Part shown: one piece after another, positions 9,420 to 23,400 of the stretch | Numbering within the stretch: the first letter of the stretch is position 1 | How the letters are laid out: each line of letters begins with the position of its first letter | From: Eutreptiella sp. 'Long Island Sound 2002' | Taxonomy: Eukaryota; Euglenozoa; Euglenophyceae; Eutreptiales; Eutreptiaceae | DNA: 64,000 nt | Reading direction: 5' to 3' | Assembly (NCBI GenBank): GCA_964036045.1 | Contig: OZ038387.1 | Location: 54,530,427 to 54,594,426, forward strand | The notes under the pieces: generated by a model | Told to the model about the DNA's origin: nothing | What the model saw: the letters and a program-made list of their open reading frames with translations, nothing else | Databases searched by the model: none | Translations under genes and position numbers: made by a program

Positions 9420-12400
9420 GGTTACAATGATGCCCCTAGTATCTCAAAGTATGGGTCTCTAGTACAGCCACACACCCAAATAAGCTGCCACACACCCAAA
9501 TAGCTGCACTGCGCTAAGTGCACCCCCTTAGTGCACCCCCTAAAAGGCCACCGGTGGGGCACGAGTCAAAAAAGATGCCTGGCGCGCGCCTGGCGCGCTA
9601 ACGCTCCCCCTCTGGTGTGAGACCATCCCACATGATCCATGGAATCCAGGCAGTCTGTTTGTTGGAATGAGCGAGCAGAAATCTTGAACTCAAGCTTGTC
9701 TTGCACTGTGTTGTCAAGCATTACGAACGGAACATCGGCCAACCAACATTTCATGCCAAACCACATCAAACATGCTGTACACGGTGCAACTACCATACTC
9801 CAAAAAATGTGGAAACAACTCTCAGCGCTGTTTGAACGAGGCATTGTTTGCGCAAGGCGGGGGCAGAGTAGCACAGCTGTTTTCAACCTACCTGTCATCT
9901 CTATCAACAAATCAGTGGCTATCGCAGGGTACCCCTGATTGTGAGGTCAGAGCTGACGTTTCCCTAAACAGGAGGATATGACTTGGCACAAATCTCGTCA
10001 TTTGGCTTTGGGGAGCCTTTTTGGGGGTGTGTCTTACAGGTTCAGTTTGGTTTTCAGGGCTGACGAAACCTGCCATCATGAGCAAACATGTGTTCAGTCC
10101 TCTGATGTAGCATCTTAGAGATGGCATACCATTGTAGCAACCAGACAAAAAGAGAGAAACCACAGCATTCCAAACGTCGATGTGAATTTGAATCTCAGTG
10201 TGGTGTGCAAGCTTGATACCCAAGTTCTCTTGCAACGACGGCTAAAATGCTTGGCCAACCCTCAGAGCTACGATGGACAGGGTCAATATCACAGAGTTTA
10301 CCATCTTTACATCTTGAATCAGACGCTCAGGGCGCTTTTCTCACGACATCTTGTGCCTCTCTGCACATTCTCTCCGTACCAGTGCTGTGCTGTCCAACGT
10401 TAGGCACTGGGAGAGGGTGAGGGGGAGGGGGCATGGGGGGCTTCGGTGTTCTCGGACACAGCTTGTGCCAAAGGCACTCTCGAGATGATCCCAGATCAGA
10501 GGTCAATACAAACAGTGCAGGAGGACAGCCTCAGAACGTGAGGGTGGCCCCGCGAGGGGGGCCCCGTGAGCAGGGGGTCTTGATCCCACTATCCACGGCA
10601 TCCGACCACTGCATCTCCACCTGTCAAGTACCAGGCCATGGGATGCGTAGGCCCTTGGTGGTAGCAGGTGTGCCCGCGGGGTGATGCGTTCCGTTGCGTC
10701 TGCATAGCGGACCTGATTCTGATGGTCCCCCGTTCTTCGGTGGGCCTGTGGTGCATGGGCCAAGACCCACCCACCCACGTTCTGAATCGACCCAGGGCCT
10801 TTGGCCCATGCACACGGGAGGGGGAGGGGTTCAGTCCATCATGCAGTGGCCCACTGACCCCTACAAGGGGAGGATTTCCCGAGCACAGATCCAGCGCCGG
10901 GGGCCGGCGGTCCGTCCAGCCCTTGCGCTCCGACCTGCGCTGCACCGTTGGGGGAGGGCTGTCGGTGCAGAACGTAACCGCCCCCAAACACCCCCCCGCC
11001 CGGGGGCGTGCCCTGCACAACAAGAAAGGCTGGTCATGCATATATACGGCAAGGTATATTCGCGGGGGTAAGAGGAACGTCGATGAACACCTTGGTCTCT
11101 AATCTCTGATGGGGAAACGCGGGTCCTGCCTTCACTTTGCCGATCAAAAATATACACACCACGGTCGCCTCCCGTTGCTTGTTGCATTTGCATGTCTTTT
11201 GACGAGGGCGTACTCTAGGCTGGCCATGCTTTTGGATCGGTTAATTCGAATGCTGTTGACCTCCCTTGAGCCTTAATGTTCTCCTTAATGAGCCTTAAGG
11301 CCCTCATGTTCAGATGCGGCCAGAGTGTGTAAAGCGTGAGTTCGCACCGCAGCTGTACGACTGACGCAGAGGAAACAGCAGCAAGATTGAGTTCAGGCCG
11401 CCATTTGGGTACTGATGGCCCGGCGCGTTCGCGTCCCGGGCTTTTAAAGAACCAACAAGGACGAGTCCCCGTGTCAGCCAGGCAGGCGGTATGCTTTCGC
11501 CTCTTGCGTGCCTGGGGCGGGGGAGGGGGTCGGAGGTGTGGGTAACCCTCGTCCTTTTGAACCACGCTCTGTGAGCACAGCAGGTAGCTGCTGGTGGTGC
11601 AGAGGCAGAGGCTGTTAATTCTGCGCTTGCGACCCCTATACAGAATTGTTGCTCTCCTACTGGTCGTCACACAAGATGCAGAACATCAAACACGCTTGCT
11701 GCCAAATGCGCCAGAGCCATTTCTGCCGTCTCTATACTTTGACGTTAACTCTGGCTTTACCTTCGACCTCTGGATGCTTGACTTACAAGAGGAACGGTGG
11801 GGGAGGGGGGTCTTGCCCTAGAGAGGAGGGACACTGGTCGTGGAGCAGCGGCTCGTGGGCGGTACGTTATGAGAGCATGGGATTATACGGGAGGCAAGGC
11901 ACCTTGGGGGTGTTTGCCTGGGGCGTGGTACTTTTGGGCACTTCAAAGTGCACGTGGCTACGTAAAGGCTGCCATCCACCACCTCCTCCCTATTTTCATT
12001 CACACCAATTCTTCCATTCAGGCATAAGCCGGCTCCACAGCTCCTGCCCCACAGCTACACAAATGCTGTATATTGTCAAATGGGCCACCTTGTGCTATCG
12101 GACACAGGGATGGGGGGGGGCGGCAGAAAGAATGCACGAATCTCTTTTACAAGACCAAAATCGTCAGATGCTTTCATCCCAATCCGTTCCGTTTTGTGGG
12201 TTTGAGCCATTTATAGACCGTTTGACTTATCAGGGCACCTCGCGCCATTTTTCAACAGTGCCGAGCCATTCAGATGGCTTTGGCCCATCGCATGGCAGTG
12301 TGGTTTATAAAAGGTGCACATCGCATGCACATGGCCATGGGAGACCATTGGCTGGAGGGAACGCTGCCAACAAGAAGGATCCAGAGAGTAGAGGGGCAAT

Positions 12401-13915
12401 GGGCATTGGCAGGCTGCCTCCCCAGGATTACAGGCATGGGACGATGACAGGGGGGCGCGGTGCAGACTCTGTTCTGGACGAGATGTTGTTTGGCAGCGGG
12501 TTGGCACACCGGAACACCGCCTGACGCACCGCGCGTAATGCTCAGCGTGGCTTTGGGGTTGCTGCAGACGCACTCAAAGTGACAACAAATGTGTTCCAAG
12601 CGTAGCATCTTAGAGCCCGCAACAATTTGCAGAGAGCCCTGGGAGATCCCTCACTGACACGCACCCATGGGGCATCCCTTACTGACGCATCGCCAGGAGG
12701 CACCCGGGAGACCCCTGACGACCACCATTCAGAGAATTGCACCAGAGGACACACGGCCTCTTCAAACTCCGGTGCCGGGATGTCAAGCCGCCTCCCGGAG
12801 CGTTACGATACGTCAGCGAAGACGTGCACGGCAAATGCTCGGCCCTGTGCAGCCGAGTGGCTCCGAGTCACTCCCGTCTGCCGGAGAACAGGAGTGGCGA
12901 CGCCTCAAACAGGTTGGCACGCATTTGATGGCCCAACGGTGGGCTCTTGGGGGGTTCACGGGCTGATATTGCGGGGTACAACACACGTGAAGCACGTGAA
13001 TGATTCGCTATTGGGGCATTGGGCCGTCTGCACACCCAAAACAAGTGTCTGCAGCGCCCTCGTACCTCAACCCTTTACCTGGCGCTAACCAAGTGCTGTC
13101 AGACTGGGAAACGTGGGGCTGGCCCCCCGGAGCCCCTGTCTGATGCCCTCCGGCCGACAAACATGAGCCCTTGTATGGCATCCGGACTGAGGAATTACTG
13201 GGTATAGAATTTTAGAAAGGTACAATTGCAATGATCGGGACCGTCGTGTGAGGCCTGATCTCACGCAGATGATTCGCACACCCGCCCATTTCGTTCCATC
13301 CCCCCCTTCCCCCACGCCCCTTCCCCCTCGTCAGGAGGAAGAAGCGCAACTTTCTGCGCAAGAAGCGGAACCGCGTGCGGCATGGGACAGAACGATCTTT
13401 CGGCCAGGGCCCATGGGAACACAAACGAGGTCCGATGGGCTGACACGTGGCCACGAACATCGCTCCGTATCGCCGTGCCAGACCGAGCGTTGCGGTGCGC
13501 AAGACCAGCGACACACAACCCCTCCATTACAATGGCCACCCAAAAAAAACACGACTCCGTGTAACCACACGGGCACAATGCCGTCCAATCCGACGATTGT
13601 CACAGCTCCGTTTACACTTTGGCGGCATGGGCGTCACTGAAAACATCGCGGGTTCTGGAAATCGTCTCCAAAGGAAAGCCATTACAGCGCAAACCGGAAC
13701 CATCGCAGGCTTTGTGGCGCAGTCACCGTGCCAGTGTGGTCACATTGCTGCTTGAACACTTACGTCTTTTAAAAGGTGCTCTGGCACTTCGTGTTCTGTC
13801 TGAGCACAAGCCCTGTGAAGTACCGTGACCGCCCCGCACCGTGCGCACGCAGACGAGCTTGCCCCACCTTCATTGAGCCTTGGCTTGGCATAGGTATTGC
13901 CAAGACGCCTGCTGC
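9420..13915. other. No gene recognised; GC-rich flank of the thioredoxin gene
   Basis: This stretch is downstream of the terminal exon of the minus-strand thioredoxin gene. Many overlapping frames are open because of GC richness (the longest is 292 codons on plus at 11646-12524), but none shows domain-like composition or recognisable motifs. Any 3' UTR of the thioredoxin gene would start below 13919. Confidence 0.5.
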
Positions 13916-13918
13916 ACA

Positions 13919-14407
13919 CTACAACTGGTCATTGTCGGGATCGATGTCCACGTCAATGTTGTCATATGACATCCATCCATCTGAGTCGTCGCCACCCTCG
14001 CGGTCATCGCCGGCGTTGGCGTCCGGCTCTGGCTCGACATACGCAGGGGCGTCGAAGTGCTTTTCCTCCTTCGCCAGCCTGACGTACTCCTCCATTGCCT
14101 CCGCAGTCTTCTGGCCGAGATACTTGACCTTCCCAGACTTATCCCGCTTCGAGAAGGCCTTGAGGGTCGGTAGCCCCTCGATCCCAAACTGTTTTCCCAG
14201 GGCCTTCTGAACCGTGACATCGGCCCGGGCCACCACAACCTCAGGGTCACTTTTCAAGGCCCGGGCCAGTGCCTCCATCTCGGGCTCCAGCTCTCGGCAG
14301 TATGAGCACCATGGCGCATAAAACTCCATGAGCACGGTCTTGCTGGGGTCGAGCACAACACGGCGGAAATTGGCGCGACTCACTTCAACGACCTCAGAGT
14401 CCGGGTC
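13919..14407 (-). CDS. Exon 5 of the thioredoxin gene: thioredoxin domain with WCSYC and C-terminus
   Basis: The acceptor is CTGCAG|GAC at 14408-14409. This 489-base exon (162 residues plus TAG) encodes VLMEFYAPWCSYCRELEP, VARADVTVQ, the cis-Pro strand GLPTLKAFSK, a final helix, and an acidic tail (DDREGGDDSDGW) ending in NDQL. Acidic tails followed by KDEL-like tetrapeptides are usual in ER-resident PDIs, though NDQL is a divergent form. If it is not the last exon of the gene above it would need another start. The frame upstream of the acceptor opens at 14509, but its residues do not look like thioredoxin sequence. Confidence 0.85.
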   Translation of the reverse strand, partial: DPDSEVVEVSRANFRRVVLDPSKTVLMEFYAPWCSYCRELEPEMEALARALKSDPEVVVARADVTVQKALGKQFGIEGLPTLKAFSKRDKSGKVKYLGQKTAEAMEEYVRLAKEEKHFDAPAYVEPEPDANAGDDREGGDDSDGWMSYDNIDVDIDPDNDQL

Positions 14408-17400
14408 CTGCAGATTCCGATGGTGTGCCACAAACAACGGCGACCGGGTTGAGACGGGCTCTAAATATGACCCGAATCTGCGAATAATGTGAACTGAACA
14501 CGGTCCCAAAGATGCCGCTGCTCATAGGGCACCTTCAGGAGGCGCAGAAAGCCTCGCTAAGTCAACACATTGGGGAGAACGTGCCGGCAGAAGCCAAATA
14601 TCCCCATTACCCTCCCAATTTTAGAATTCAGCTGCTTTGTGCATCAATCCCTTCGAAAATAATGCTCATGTAATTGTTACCCCCCCCCCCCCCCGGCGGC
14701 AGTGCGGATGCCCGCAGTAGTGCGGATGCCCGTTTGTGATCGCAGAAGGTTCAAGGGCGAGAGGGCAATAGGCGCCGCCACAGGCTAACAGAGCCAACCA
14801 CCCAGGCGTTGTGCCACCCCCCCCCCCCCTCCCCGCCCCACTGGCGAGAACAACGGCCAAATACCAAAAGTTGCCCAAACAACAGTTGTTGTCCTGACAA
14901 GAGGTTGTTCTAGCAAAAAGGGGGGAGGGGGCTTCAGCGATGGCCTCATGAGTACGGTCGGGACACTTCCTCCTCCTCATCGCTGGCCAAATACAGTGAC
15001 ACCCACGGGCAGAGAGGAGGAGGACGCAGAGAATCAAACACTCCTCTTGAGCATAACAAGGAAGACAATGGCCCTAGAGTCCAGAGCACCTCGTAGTTGC
15101 CTGCAATGAAGGGGTTGGCACGCCCCATGGAAAGCAGGGGGGCCAAAGGACTGGCGACCGAAGCGAGAAGCGCATGGGTTCATGGATTGCAGGGGCATAT
15201 CCCCTGCCGTCTCACAACGGGGGTGACTTGCACTAACACAACCCTCCGTGTTGTTGTGCGCAGTCGATTGCCCTGAAATGAGAAAGGGGGCTGGCACACA
15301 CCATGAGTTTAGCTACGAGATTGGACATCGAGGTTCGCCTGTTGGAGGATGGACCAACAGAGGGGGGGGATTTTGCGCCACGTCAAATTTGCAGTGGCAA
15401 ATTTCGCTGTGGGAAATTTCGCGGAGCCCCCTGGATTTTGTGTGGTACCCTCCGCCAGAGCCAATGTGTACTGCTAGTGTGCGAGAAATTCGCGGAGAAC
15501 CCTGAATTTTGCGTGGGACATTTCGCAGTCAATTTGAAACGCGAAATTTCCCACGCCAAATTATAGTGCCACGAAATCCCCCCCCCCCCCCATGTCTGTC
15601 TGCAACACCACGGTTGCAACCCTCTTTGGGTGGCAACGGGGAGCACATCAGTGCTTTGTCTCGCGAGTGGCACAGACTGGGTGCTTGCCTGGTCTGGCCA
15701 AGCTCCCCGCCCTCACCTTGCAGGCCTGGCGAGGAGGAGGAGGGCCCCCCCCCCCCCCCCCCTTCCCCGCTGGCAAACAGGCCAGTCTATGCCTGAGGGA
15801 AAGTCGGGTCTGGGACAAGTGCAGCTGTTTGGAGGCTGGTGTGGATGGCAAGATGCATGTGTCCCTTGGAGTTTCCCATGTGATCGGCCCATTCGGGGGG
15901 TTGTTCACCATCCCCTTGAAAACACCCTCCACATCGCCCAACGGATAATTGCTCTGCGCGCACTGTGCTCAAGGCGTGCCCAAAATAACTCGGGTTGATT
16001 GAAATTGCCCCTGACCCTTTTATGCGACAAATTAAAAAAAATTTGTGAGTTTGGGGTCACAAAATTGGGGGAGGTGTGATTTTTCCATTTTCGACCCCCC
16101 TCGGCCGCCCTTAGGACCCCGGAGCCCCCCAATGTACCCTTCGTGAACCGGCCGTTTGAATCCGAGATTCACGGTACCGTGAATTTCACCCAATTTTGCT
16201 GTGTTTTGCTCGTAACTTGGTGCTATCGTGTGCTTTTGTCGTGCTACCTTCGCCCAAAGTAAGATGCAACAAATAGGTGCAATTTAGAGGTTTAAAGTCC
16301 CCGCATGGTTTAACACATTTGGTGAGATTCGCATGAATGTGAGATTCACGCACCTAAATTCACGCAGAAATTCACGCCAGATTCACAGATTCACAGAATG
16401 TGAAATTCGTACGAAATTCGTACGAATTTCGTACGAATTTACCCTCATTTCCACTGTTTCGCTTTCTCACAGCTCTCAAAGCCTTTCTTCGCATTCTCTT
16501 TTGACAATGTCCCAGCAGACTATGTCGCAGCTCGCCAGCCTGGCCTCTCGCCCCGACCCCGCAGCCGACACCCTCGCCCATTACCAAGCCCTCCCCGTTG
16601 CCCACCATCAATTGGAGGAGGCAACGTACGAGTCGGAGGCACTGGGGGTGGATGACATCGTGGGCTGGGCAGCCTCCCTCGACCCCTCCCCCGATGTCAT
16701 CCACATCGACATGCGCAGCCCCACCCGCAACAGCTACCTCGGGGGGAGGGGATGGGCCACAACCCTGTGGAGGGAACTGCGCCACCAACTCCCCACCCTC
16801 AAATTTCTCCATCTAACCCCTCTCCCCTCCAGTGTTGACCAGCTCCTCAACTCGATGAGGAATAACCCTGTGGGGAAGCCTAAGGACGCCCACGTCCAGG
16901 TGTACCCCACCACTAACCTCGTCCACACCCCCCCCCACTGCGATATGGTGTGCCTGCAGGATCTTGCTGCAGGTGCACCAGCAGACCACTCTTTTTTCCC
17001 CTTTTCTTGGCATCTTGCCAACCCCCGGTGGTGGGATGATTTGGGCGTCGCCCCTTTCCATCCCACCATCCCCCCCCAGGTGCACGTCCCCGACGTCACC
17101 CACCCCACCTTCTATAGCACAACTTCTTTGCAATGGTACCGTGGTGCCTCATGCGCCCCCCCCTTCATTTCGAGTGAACCCCCCCTCCGCACCGAACCCC
17201 TTCCCGACCCCCCTCATGGGGTGACGGGCAGCCCTGACCCCGCCCCCGACAGGGTTGGCCCCTCTCAGCCGCCCCTCAACTTTGTTGATGGGAACGGCTA
17301 CATTGTGCTTCGGGGGCTTGTGGAGGCACGGGATTGTGAGGTGGGGTGGAGGAGGAGGAGGAGGAGGAGGAGGAGGAGCGCCTGCCGCGGTCCCACGTAC

Positions 17401-20400
17401 GGTCAGCCTTGGCGTCGTCCCCCGGGGGCCCCACGCAGGCACAGCCGAGGGAGTCCTCCGTCTTACCTCCGCTAGAGTAAGACGAATCTCGTCGCACACC
17501 TGAGAACGCCCCTCCCAGCAGGCCGTCTGGGTCAAAGCGCCGGTGTACGACAACGCTACGGTCCGATCTGCTCTCCGGTCCCGGCCACCGACCGCTCCGA
17601 ACTGTCCTGGGTCCACCCGAGGTAGCGTCCCAGGATCAACGGGCACGGAAGGTGTGGGTCTCCCGGGGCATCACCCCCGACTTGAAAACGTCGCCGGGCT
17701 AAATACAACGCGGCCCAGCACGACTATGCGCACTGCCGGCGGGCTGAGTACCGCCGGCGTCGCGAGTACGGTCACGCTACACGATCACGCGCACCGCCGG
17801 TGGCCTGGGTACCCCCGGGTTCTGTGAGTGCGGGACGTGCGTCACAGCCATAGCACCACGGTGGTGCACCGCCGTGGAGGTCACCGACGACGCCCGGCCG
17901 CAAAGGCCGAGCCCAAACGACGAGCCCTACGATACGTGCACCGAGACGGCACGTGACCGAGAAAGTGGCACCACGATGGTGCCCGAGCGAGACGGCGACG
18001 TTCGCCGATGGCACGTGAGGTGGTGAGTACCGCCGATGACTCGTCACCTCTGCACGGGGTGTCACGGAGGGTGGCGGAGCGCCAGGTGCAGACCCCGCCA
18101 TGGTGCCTCGAGTATTGGCCTGGAGGACACACCATGGCCAGGCTGGCGCACGAAGACCGTTTGGGCAGCGCCACGGTGGCGCTCTGCCCTGAAGGTTGCG
18201 CCACGACGGCGCACGTGTACGTTGACTGCACCACGGTGGTGCCACGTCACTGAACTGGCGCCACGTCGGCGCAGGGCTGTCTAGGCAGCGCCGCGGTGGC
18301 GTTCTGCCCTGAGGATTGCGCCACGATGGCGCACATGTACGTTGGCGGCACCACGATGGCGCTCTGCCACTGAACTGGCGCCACGGAGGCATAGGGCTGT
18401 CTGGGCAGTGCCACGACGGCGCCGTGCCCCGAACACTGCGCCACGGCGGCACACGTGCACGTTGGCTGCACCACGGTGGTGTGATGCCACTGAAGTGGCG
18501 CCACGTTGGCGCTGGATTGTTTGGGCGGCGCCGTGGCGGCGCTCTGCCGAGAAGGCCGCGCCACGACGGCGTTCTGCCCTGAAGGCCGCGCCACGACGGC
18601 GCACGGGTACGTTCGCGGCACCACGATGGTGCCCTGCCACTGAGCCCGCGCCATGTCGGCGCAGAGCTGTCGGGGCAGGCGCCACGTTGGCGTCTGGCGG
18701 TCGGGGGGAGGCCACGTATGTGCATCTGTCCCCCACAGGACTGCATGTCTGGCCCAGGGAGGGGTCCTGGACGGTTGGCGGGCGGGGTGGGCTCGGCCTG
18801 ACACAGGGAAGACGCACGAGAAATCGAGACGTATCACGACTAGCTTCGAGCGTGGCAGTGCGTGTGGGCAATCCGTCCCACAGCTACCATCCTGAGGGTT
18901 TTTAGACTGGTGCCGGGTCACCAGGGTGGGGTGGAACAAGGTGATGAAGGCGTGGGGCAGCGGCGACGAAAAAGTCGTTGCAAAGAATTTTGAGCTCCTT
19001 TTCAACGCCGCGCGCAGTGAGGAGCAGGCCAAGGATCCTGCGCTCCCCCGCCGGTGGCAAAGCAAGAGCGCCTTGGGGTCGGGGGTGGGGGGGCCTCTCT
19101 TCAAGAAGTTCAACCCCCACCTCACCGAAAGTGTCCCTGGGGTTGGGAACCTCCACCCAATGACGCCGGGCAGCGTCATTGTGGCCAGTGTGGGGAGTGG
19201 GCCGCAGCTCCCCCACACCGACGTGGCCACCCACCCCGACGTCCTCCCCCCCAGCGACAGGGCGGTGGGGGACTGCCACCTGAGTAACTTCCTCTGCTTG
19301 TCAGAGGACTACCAGGTGGCGGTGCAGGCAGGGACGGCCCTGGGGGAGGCGGGGGAGGCGCGCTGGGACACCGTTCAGCTGCATCGGGGGGACATGCTGC
19401 TGATGGTGGCCACCAGCCGCCATCATGGATTGCCTGCCCACCCCGACTCCAAGGATGGGCTGCAGGGGGCTCTTTTTAACTTGTGGACCCCCGACCCCCG
19501 ACACAAACACCACCAGGCCAACACCACACACTTGGACGCCATCCCCCCCAAGGAGGCCCTGGACGTTGCTGGGGATTTGTCCAGCTGGGACCTCCCCAGC
19601 GTGGACCAGGTGTTGTGGGTGGGGAAGGGGGCGGTTGGGAGGGTGGGGTTGTGGGAGGGGGAGGCTGTCCAGGCCCTCTTCGCCGACCCCCCCCAGACGC
19701 TCCCGGCAGGCCCCCCCACCTGCCCCTTCCACCCCACCTTCATCTCCCGGTCGGCCCCGGCCTCCGACCTCGCCGTCATCGAGGTCGGCCCCCAGTGCAT
19801 GGTGTTCTTCGTGGGCAGCGTGCACCAGCTGGAGGTCGCCAAGGGGGGCGATGTCGACGCGGAGTCGGAGATCCACTTCGCCTTGTCCGGCATTGCCCCC
19901 CCGGGTCGGCCGACCACGCTGTGGCACCTGGTGAACACGGTCCCAGCGTGGCGGTCGCCCAAGTGCGCGAGGACCGGGGCATGGAGCATCACCTGCCCAT
20001 GCGACTGCAAGGTGTGCTTGCTTGTGTGTTTGCTTTGTGTATTGGCAAATTGGACGAAATTCACGTGAAATTCGTACAAAATTCGTACGAAATTCGTACG
20101 AATTTCGTACGAATTTCACGTGAATAAATTTGTGTGAATTTTCTCGAGATGTGAAATTCGTACGAAATTCGTACGAATTTCGTACGAATTTCGTACGAAT
20201 TTCTGTGAATTTCGTCCAATTTGCTCCTTTTGCTCTTGCATTGCCTCGTGTCCACTCCCCCTTTCTCAATTTGTGCCTTGCACACCTCCCCACATCTGCA
20301 TGCAGGTCCCGTTCACCGCTTGGTCGCCAGATATTCGGCACCACACCAAGCGCCAGTACAAGCCCCGGCCCCGATTGCCCGAGGAGCACGCCGAGCCCGC

Positions 20401-23400
20401 CGAAGGCCCCGGTGGCGACCAGCCCGCAGGCACCGGCGGTGGACGGGCACCAAGCGACTGGCAGTGTGCGCAGTGAGGGGTCGCAGCGCTCTCGCCGTTC
20501 GGGAGGCAGCGAGGCCAGCACCGCCAGGGGGCATATGGTGCGCGAGGTGGTGGTGCCCCAGCCGTCCCGCGACGAGTTGGGCGACGCCCACAACGACCCC
20601 CCCCTGGACCGGGTCACCCTGGCCGCCAGGCAGCCGGATCCGGCCTGGACCCAGCAGGTGCCGCCCGGGCCGGATGGGCGGCAGCGGCACCTCAGTGCCG
20701 TGTGGGACATGGAGTTGGAGTCGCGGGGGGTGCAGGGCACCCTCCGCATCTCCTTCCCCTGCCCCATTGTGCTCCGGGGGGGGTCCAACCTGCCTGCGGG
20801 GCAGGAGCTGGTGGGCATGTTTGCCTACCGGCTTGTGAGTGGGCACTGGCGGGTGCAGACGGGGGTGTCGCGGATCGGGGAGGAGGGGACGGTGACGACG
20901 GCTGGGATTTGTGGGCTGAATGTGCTCACGGGTTGGGAGCAGCGGAGGCCGGAGTGGGTGGACGTGGCATGGCTTGCCATGCGCGTCCATGTGGGGAGGC
21001 AGCGGAAGATGGGGGTGGTGGCTGACGTCATTGACGTCGAGGAGGACGAACCCCCCCCCACGCGCAAGCGGAAAGGGCGCCCCGAAGGGGACACGGGCCC
21101 CACCCCCCCCCCAAAGCCCCGCGTACGTCCACCCCGGCGGAGCGGGCAGGGCGGGCGGAGCAGGCGGAGCCGGTGGGGGGGCGGGGGCAGAGGGGGGTGG
21201 TGCAGGAGTGGGTGGACCAGCAGCGGGCGGGGGCGTGGGAGGCACGCGCCATCAGCGCGGAGGCCGCCAACCGCGACCTCGAGGCCCGTCTGTCCAGGGT
21301 CCACGAGGACAGGCGGGACTGCGAGTCGCGGTTGGCGGACGTCACCAAGGAGCGTGACCGGCTGGCCACCAAGGTGAAGACTCTTGAGCGCGACGTGGCG
21401 ACGTTGCGCAGGGCAAAGCCCGCGGCACAACCAGCAGAGGTAGTGGAGAGGGCTGAGGGTGCTGAGGCCCCCGCCCCCCCGGGTGACAGGGGGGGGGGCC
21501 AGTGCTGCCGGTGTCCGGTACCTCCTGGCCGGCGCACAGGCCTGGCATGCCCAGGCCGAGGCATGCGCCGGCCAGATGTCCGCAGTGTCCACCGGCCTGC
21601 GGATGGCCATGATGGCCAGTGGCCAGCAGGTCGATGTGGACAGCGTGGCCCCGGACGCCCCCAAGGTGACTGCCGCAATGGAGGAAGTGCGCCGGCAGTA
21701 CCCCCCCCACCGCCTCACGTCGGCGGCCATGGACCCCTCCTTTGTGGAGGCGGTGGTGGAGCAGAGCTCCCAGGGCACCGCTAGCCGGAGCTCTGCTCCC
21801 GGGGGGGGGGGGGTGCGTAGGTACCCTCCGGAGCACCTGTCCTTTCTAACCACGACGAATGTTATCCTACCCCCCCCGCCCCAAGCATGGGCAGTTTGAC
21901 CGATATGTGGGGTACTCCCCCCCCACTGTGCGAAATTTTCTGCAGCACTGTTTGTACATTAATTGGGGTACGGTGTGCCCCCTGACCTGTTTGCGATTTT
22001 TTCTGCGGAACTGTTTGTATTTTATTTGGGGTATGCTATGCCCCCTGAAGTGTTACACTGCTGGCTGAGTGACAGCCGGAATGACAGCCAGTGGACTGGG
22101 CGTGTGATAGCCCATGAGCAACATCCTGAGCTTGCTTTGTGAGGGTCAACGAGGGCACAAGGATGAGGCTTTGGCAGAAATTCTGTGACAATCATGTGAA
22201 ATTCGCACGAAATTCGTACGAAATTCGTACGAATTTCGTACGAATTTCGTACGAATTTCACATTTTCAGAATATTCACACATTTCTATTCACGTGAAATT
22301 CGCACGAAATTCGTACGAATTTCGTCCGAATTTCGTACGAATTTCGTGCGAATCTATGTGAAATTCTTTTAATTGCATGCGAATCACAGTAGAGAGAGTT
22401 GTCTGCGGGAGGGGGATGGTAGAAACTTTGCGATGACTGCCTGCCCATTCAACAGGTCCTGTATCTCACACCATGCCACGGCCCAAGGAGCCATTCCATC
22501 TGGTAGCGGATCGTACACGACGGCGGCGCCTACAAGAGCTCCAGGAGGTTGTTACCAAGGAGCTTGCAGCACCCTACACCGTCAAGTACCTGCCCGACAC
22601 GGGGCAAATAGTGCTTACCCCCGAAACAAGAATTGTAGCCACCGTCCAGCCCGAGCCCACCCAGGAGGAGAGGTTGATTATGGCCGTGTGGAGGATCCGG
22701 TCATTGCACCTCTCTAGGACAGAGTCCCGGTACCTAGTGGGGAGCATGACGTACGGTGTGGTATGGGACCAGGTGTACGGCATGCTTCGGCAGCTAGCGT
22801 TGCCGGAGTCCCGGGCGTTCACTGCCTATACGGGTGACGACACGGCCATCAATGGTGCGGCCTGCTACCTACCTGACCGCATCGCCCACCTATTCAAGTG
22901 TCGACCACCACCACCCTCGGCCATCATGCAGCCCGGGGACCGACGGCTGCATTGGTTGCCTATTGCGGTGGACGGTACATCGAGGCATGAGGCCTCGTAC
23001 GTCCATTGCACGCTTGGTGGCACCGCCAGCCCCAACCAACTATCTAGTTGGTGGCTACTAGGGGGCAGTGAAAAGTGGGAGACCCTCTACGCGGCCTCCC
23101 AGGAAATTGATTTTGATGATGAGTTGCGCAAGGCCGCAACCGTAAGTTTTAAGGATACGGCAGGGAACGATAGGCAGTCCCTTTTTTTTCTGTGTGCAGA
23201 TGGTAAGGCACAGGTGCTCATGGCGGGCTGCCAAAACTGGAAGGCAGAATCCCCTGGTGCCACTGTGTGTTGGGTCTGCATGCGTAACCGTGCTCTGTGC
23301 CTTGCTACCTTTGGCACAGCAAGTGCGATAGACGGCAACTGGGAACCAGCCGTTGCCATAAGTGCTATATATAGGACCATTATGAGTGATAGGCGAGTGC

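Noticed and set aside
11646-12524. 292-codon plus-strand frame
   Set aside because: Composition follows the local GC-rich DNA (poly-Gly, poly-Pro stretches), no motif, no support from neighbouring exons.
17772-19230. Long minus-strand frames of about 325 codons
   Set aside because: Translation of the intronic minisatellite of about 120 bp and of the antisense of the oxygenase-like exon.
20130-20330. Reading the CGTACG arrays as coding (repeated FVRNSYEFRTN-type peptide)
   Set aside because: The arrays are palindromic DNA outside or inside introns. The same peptide appears on both strands because of the dyad, not because of protein selection.
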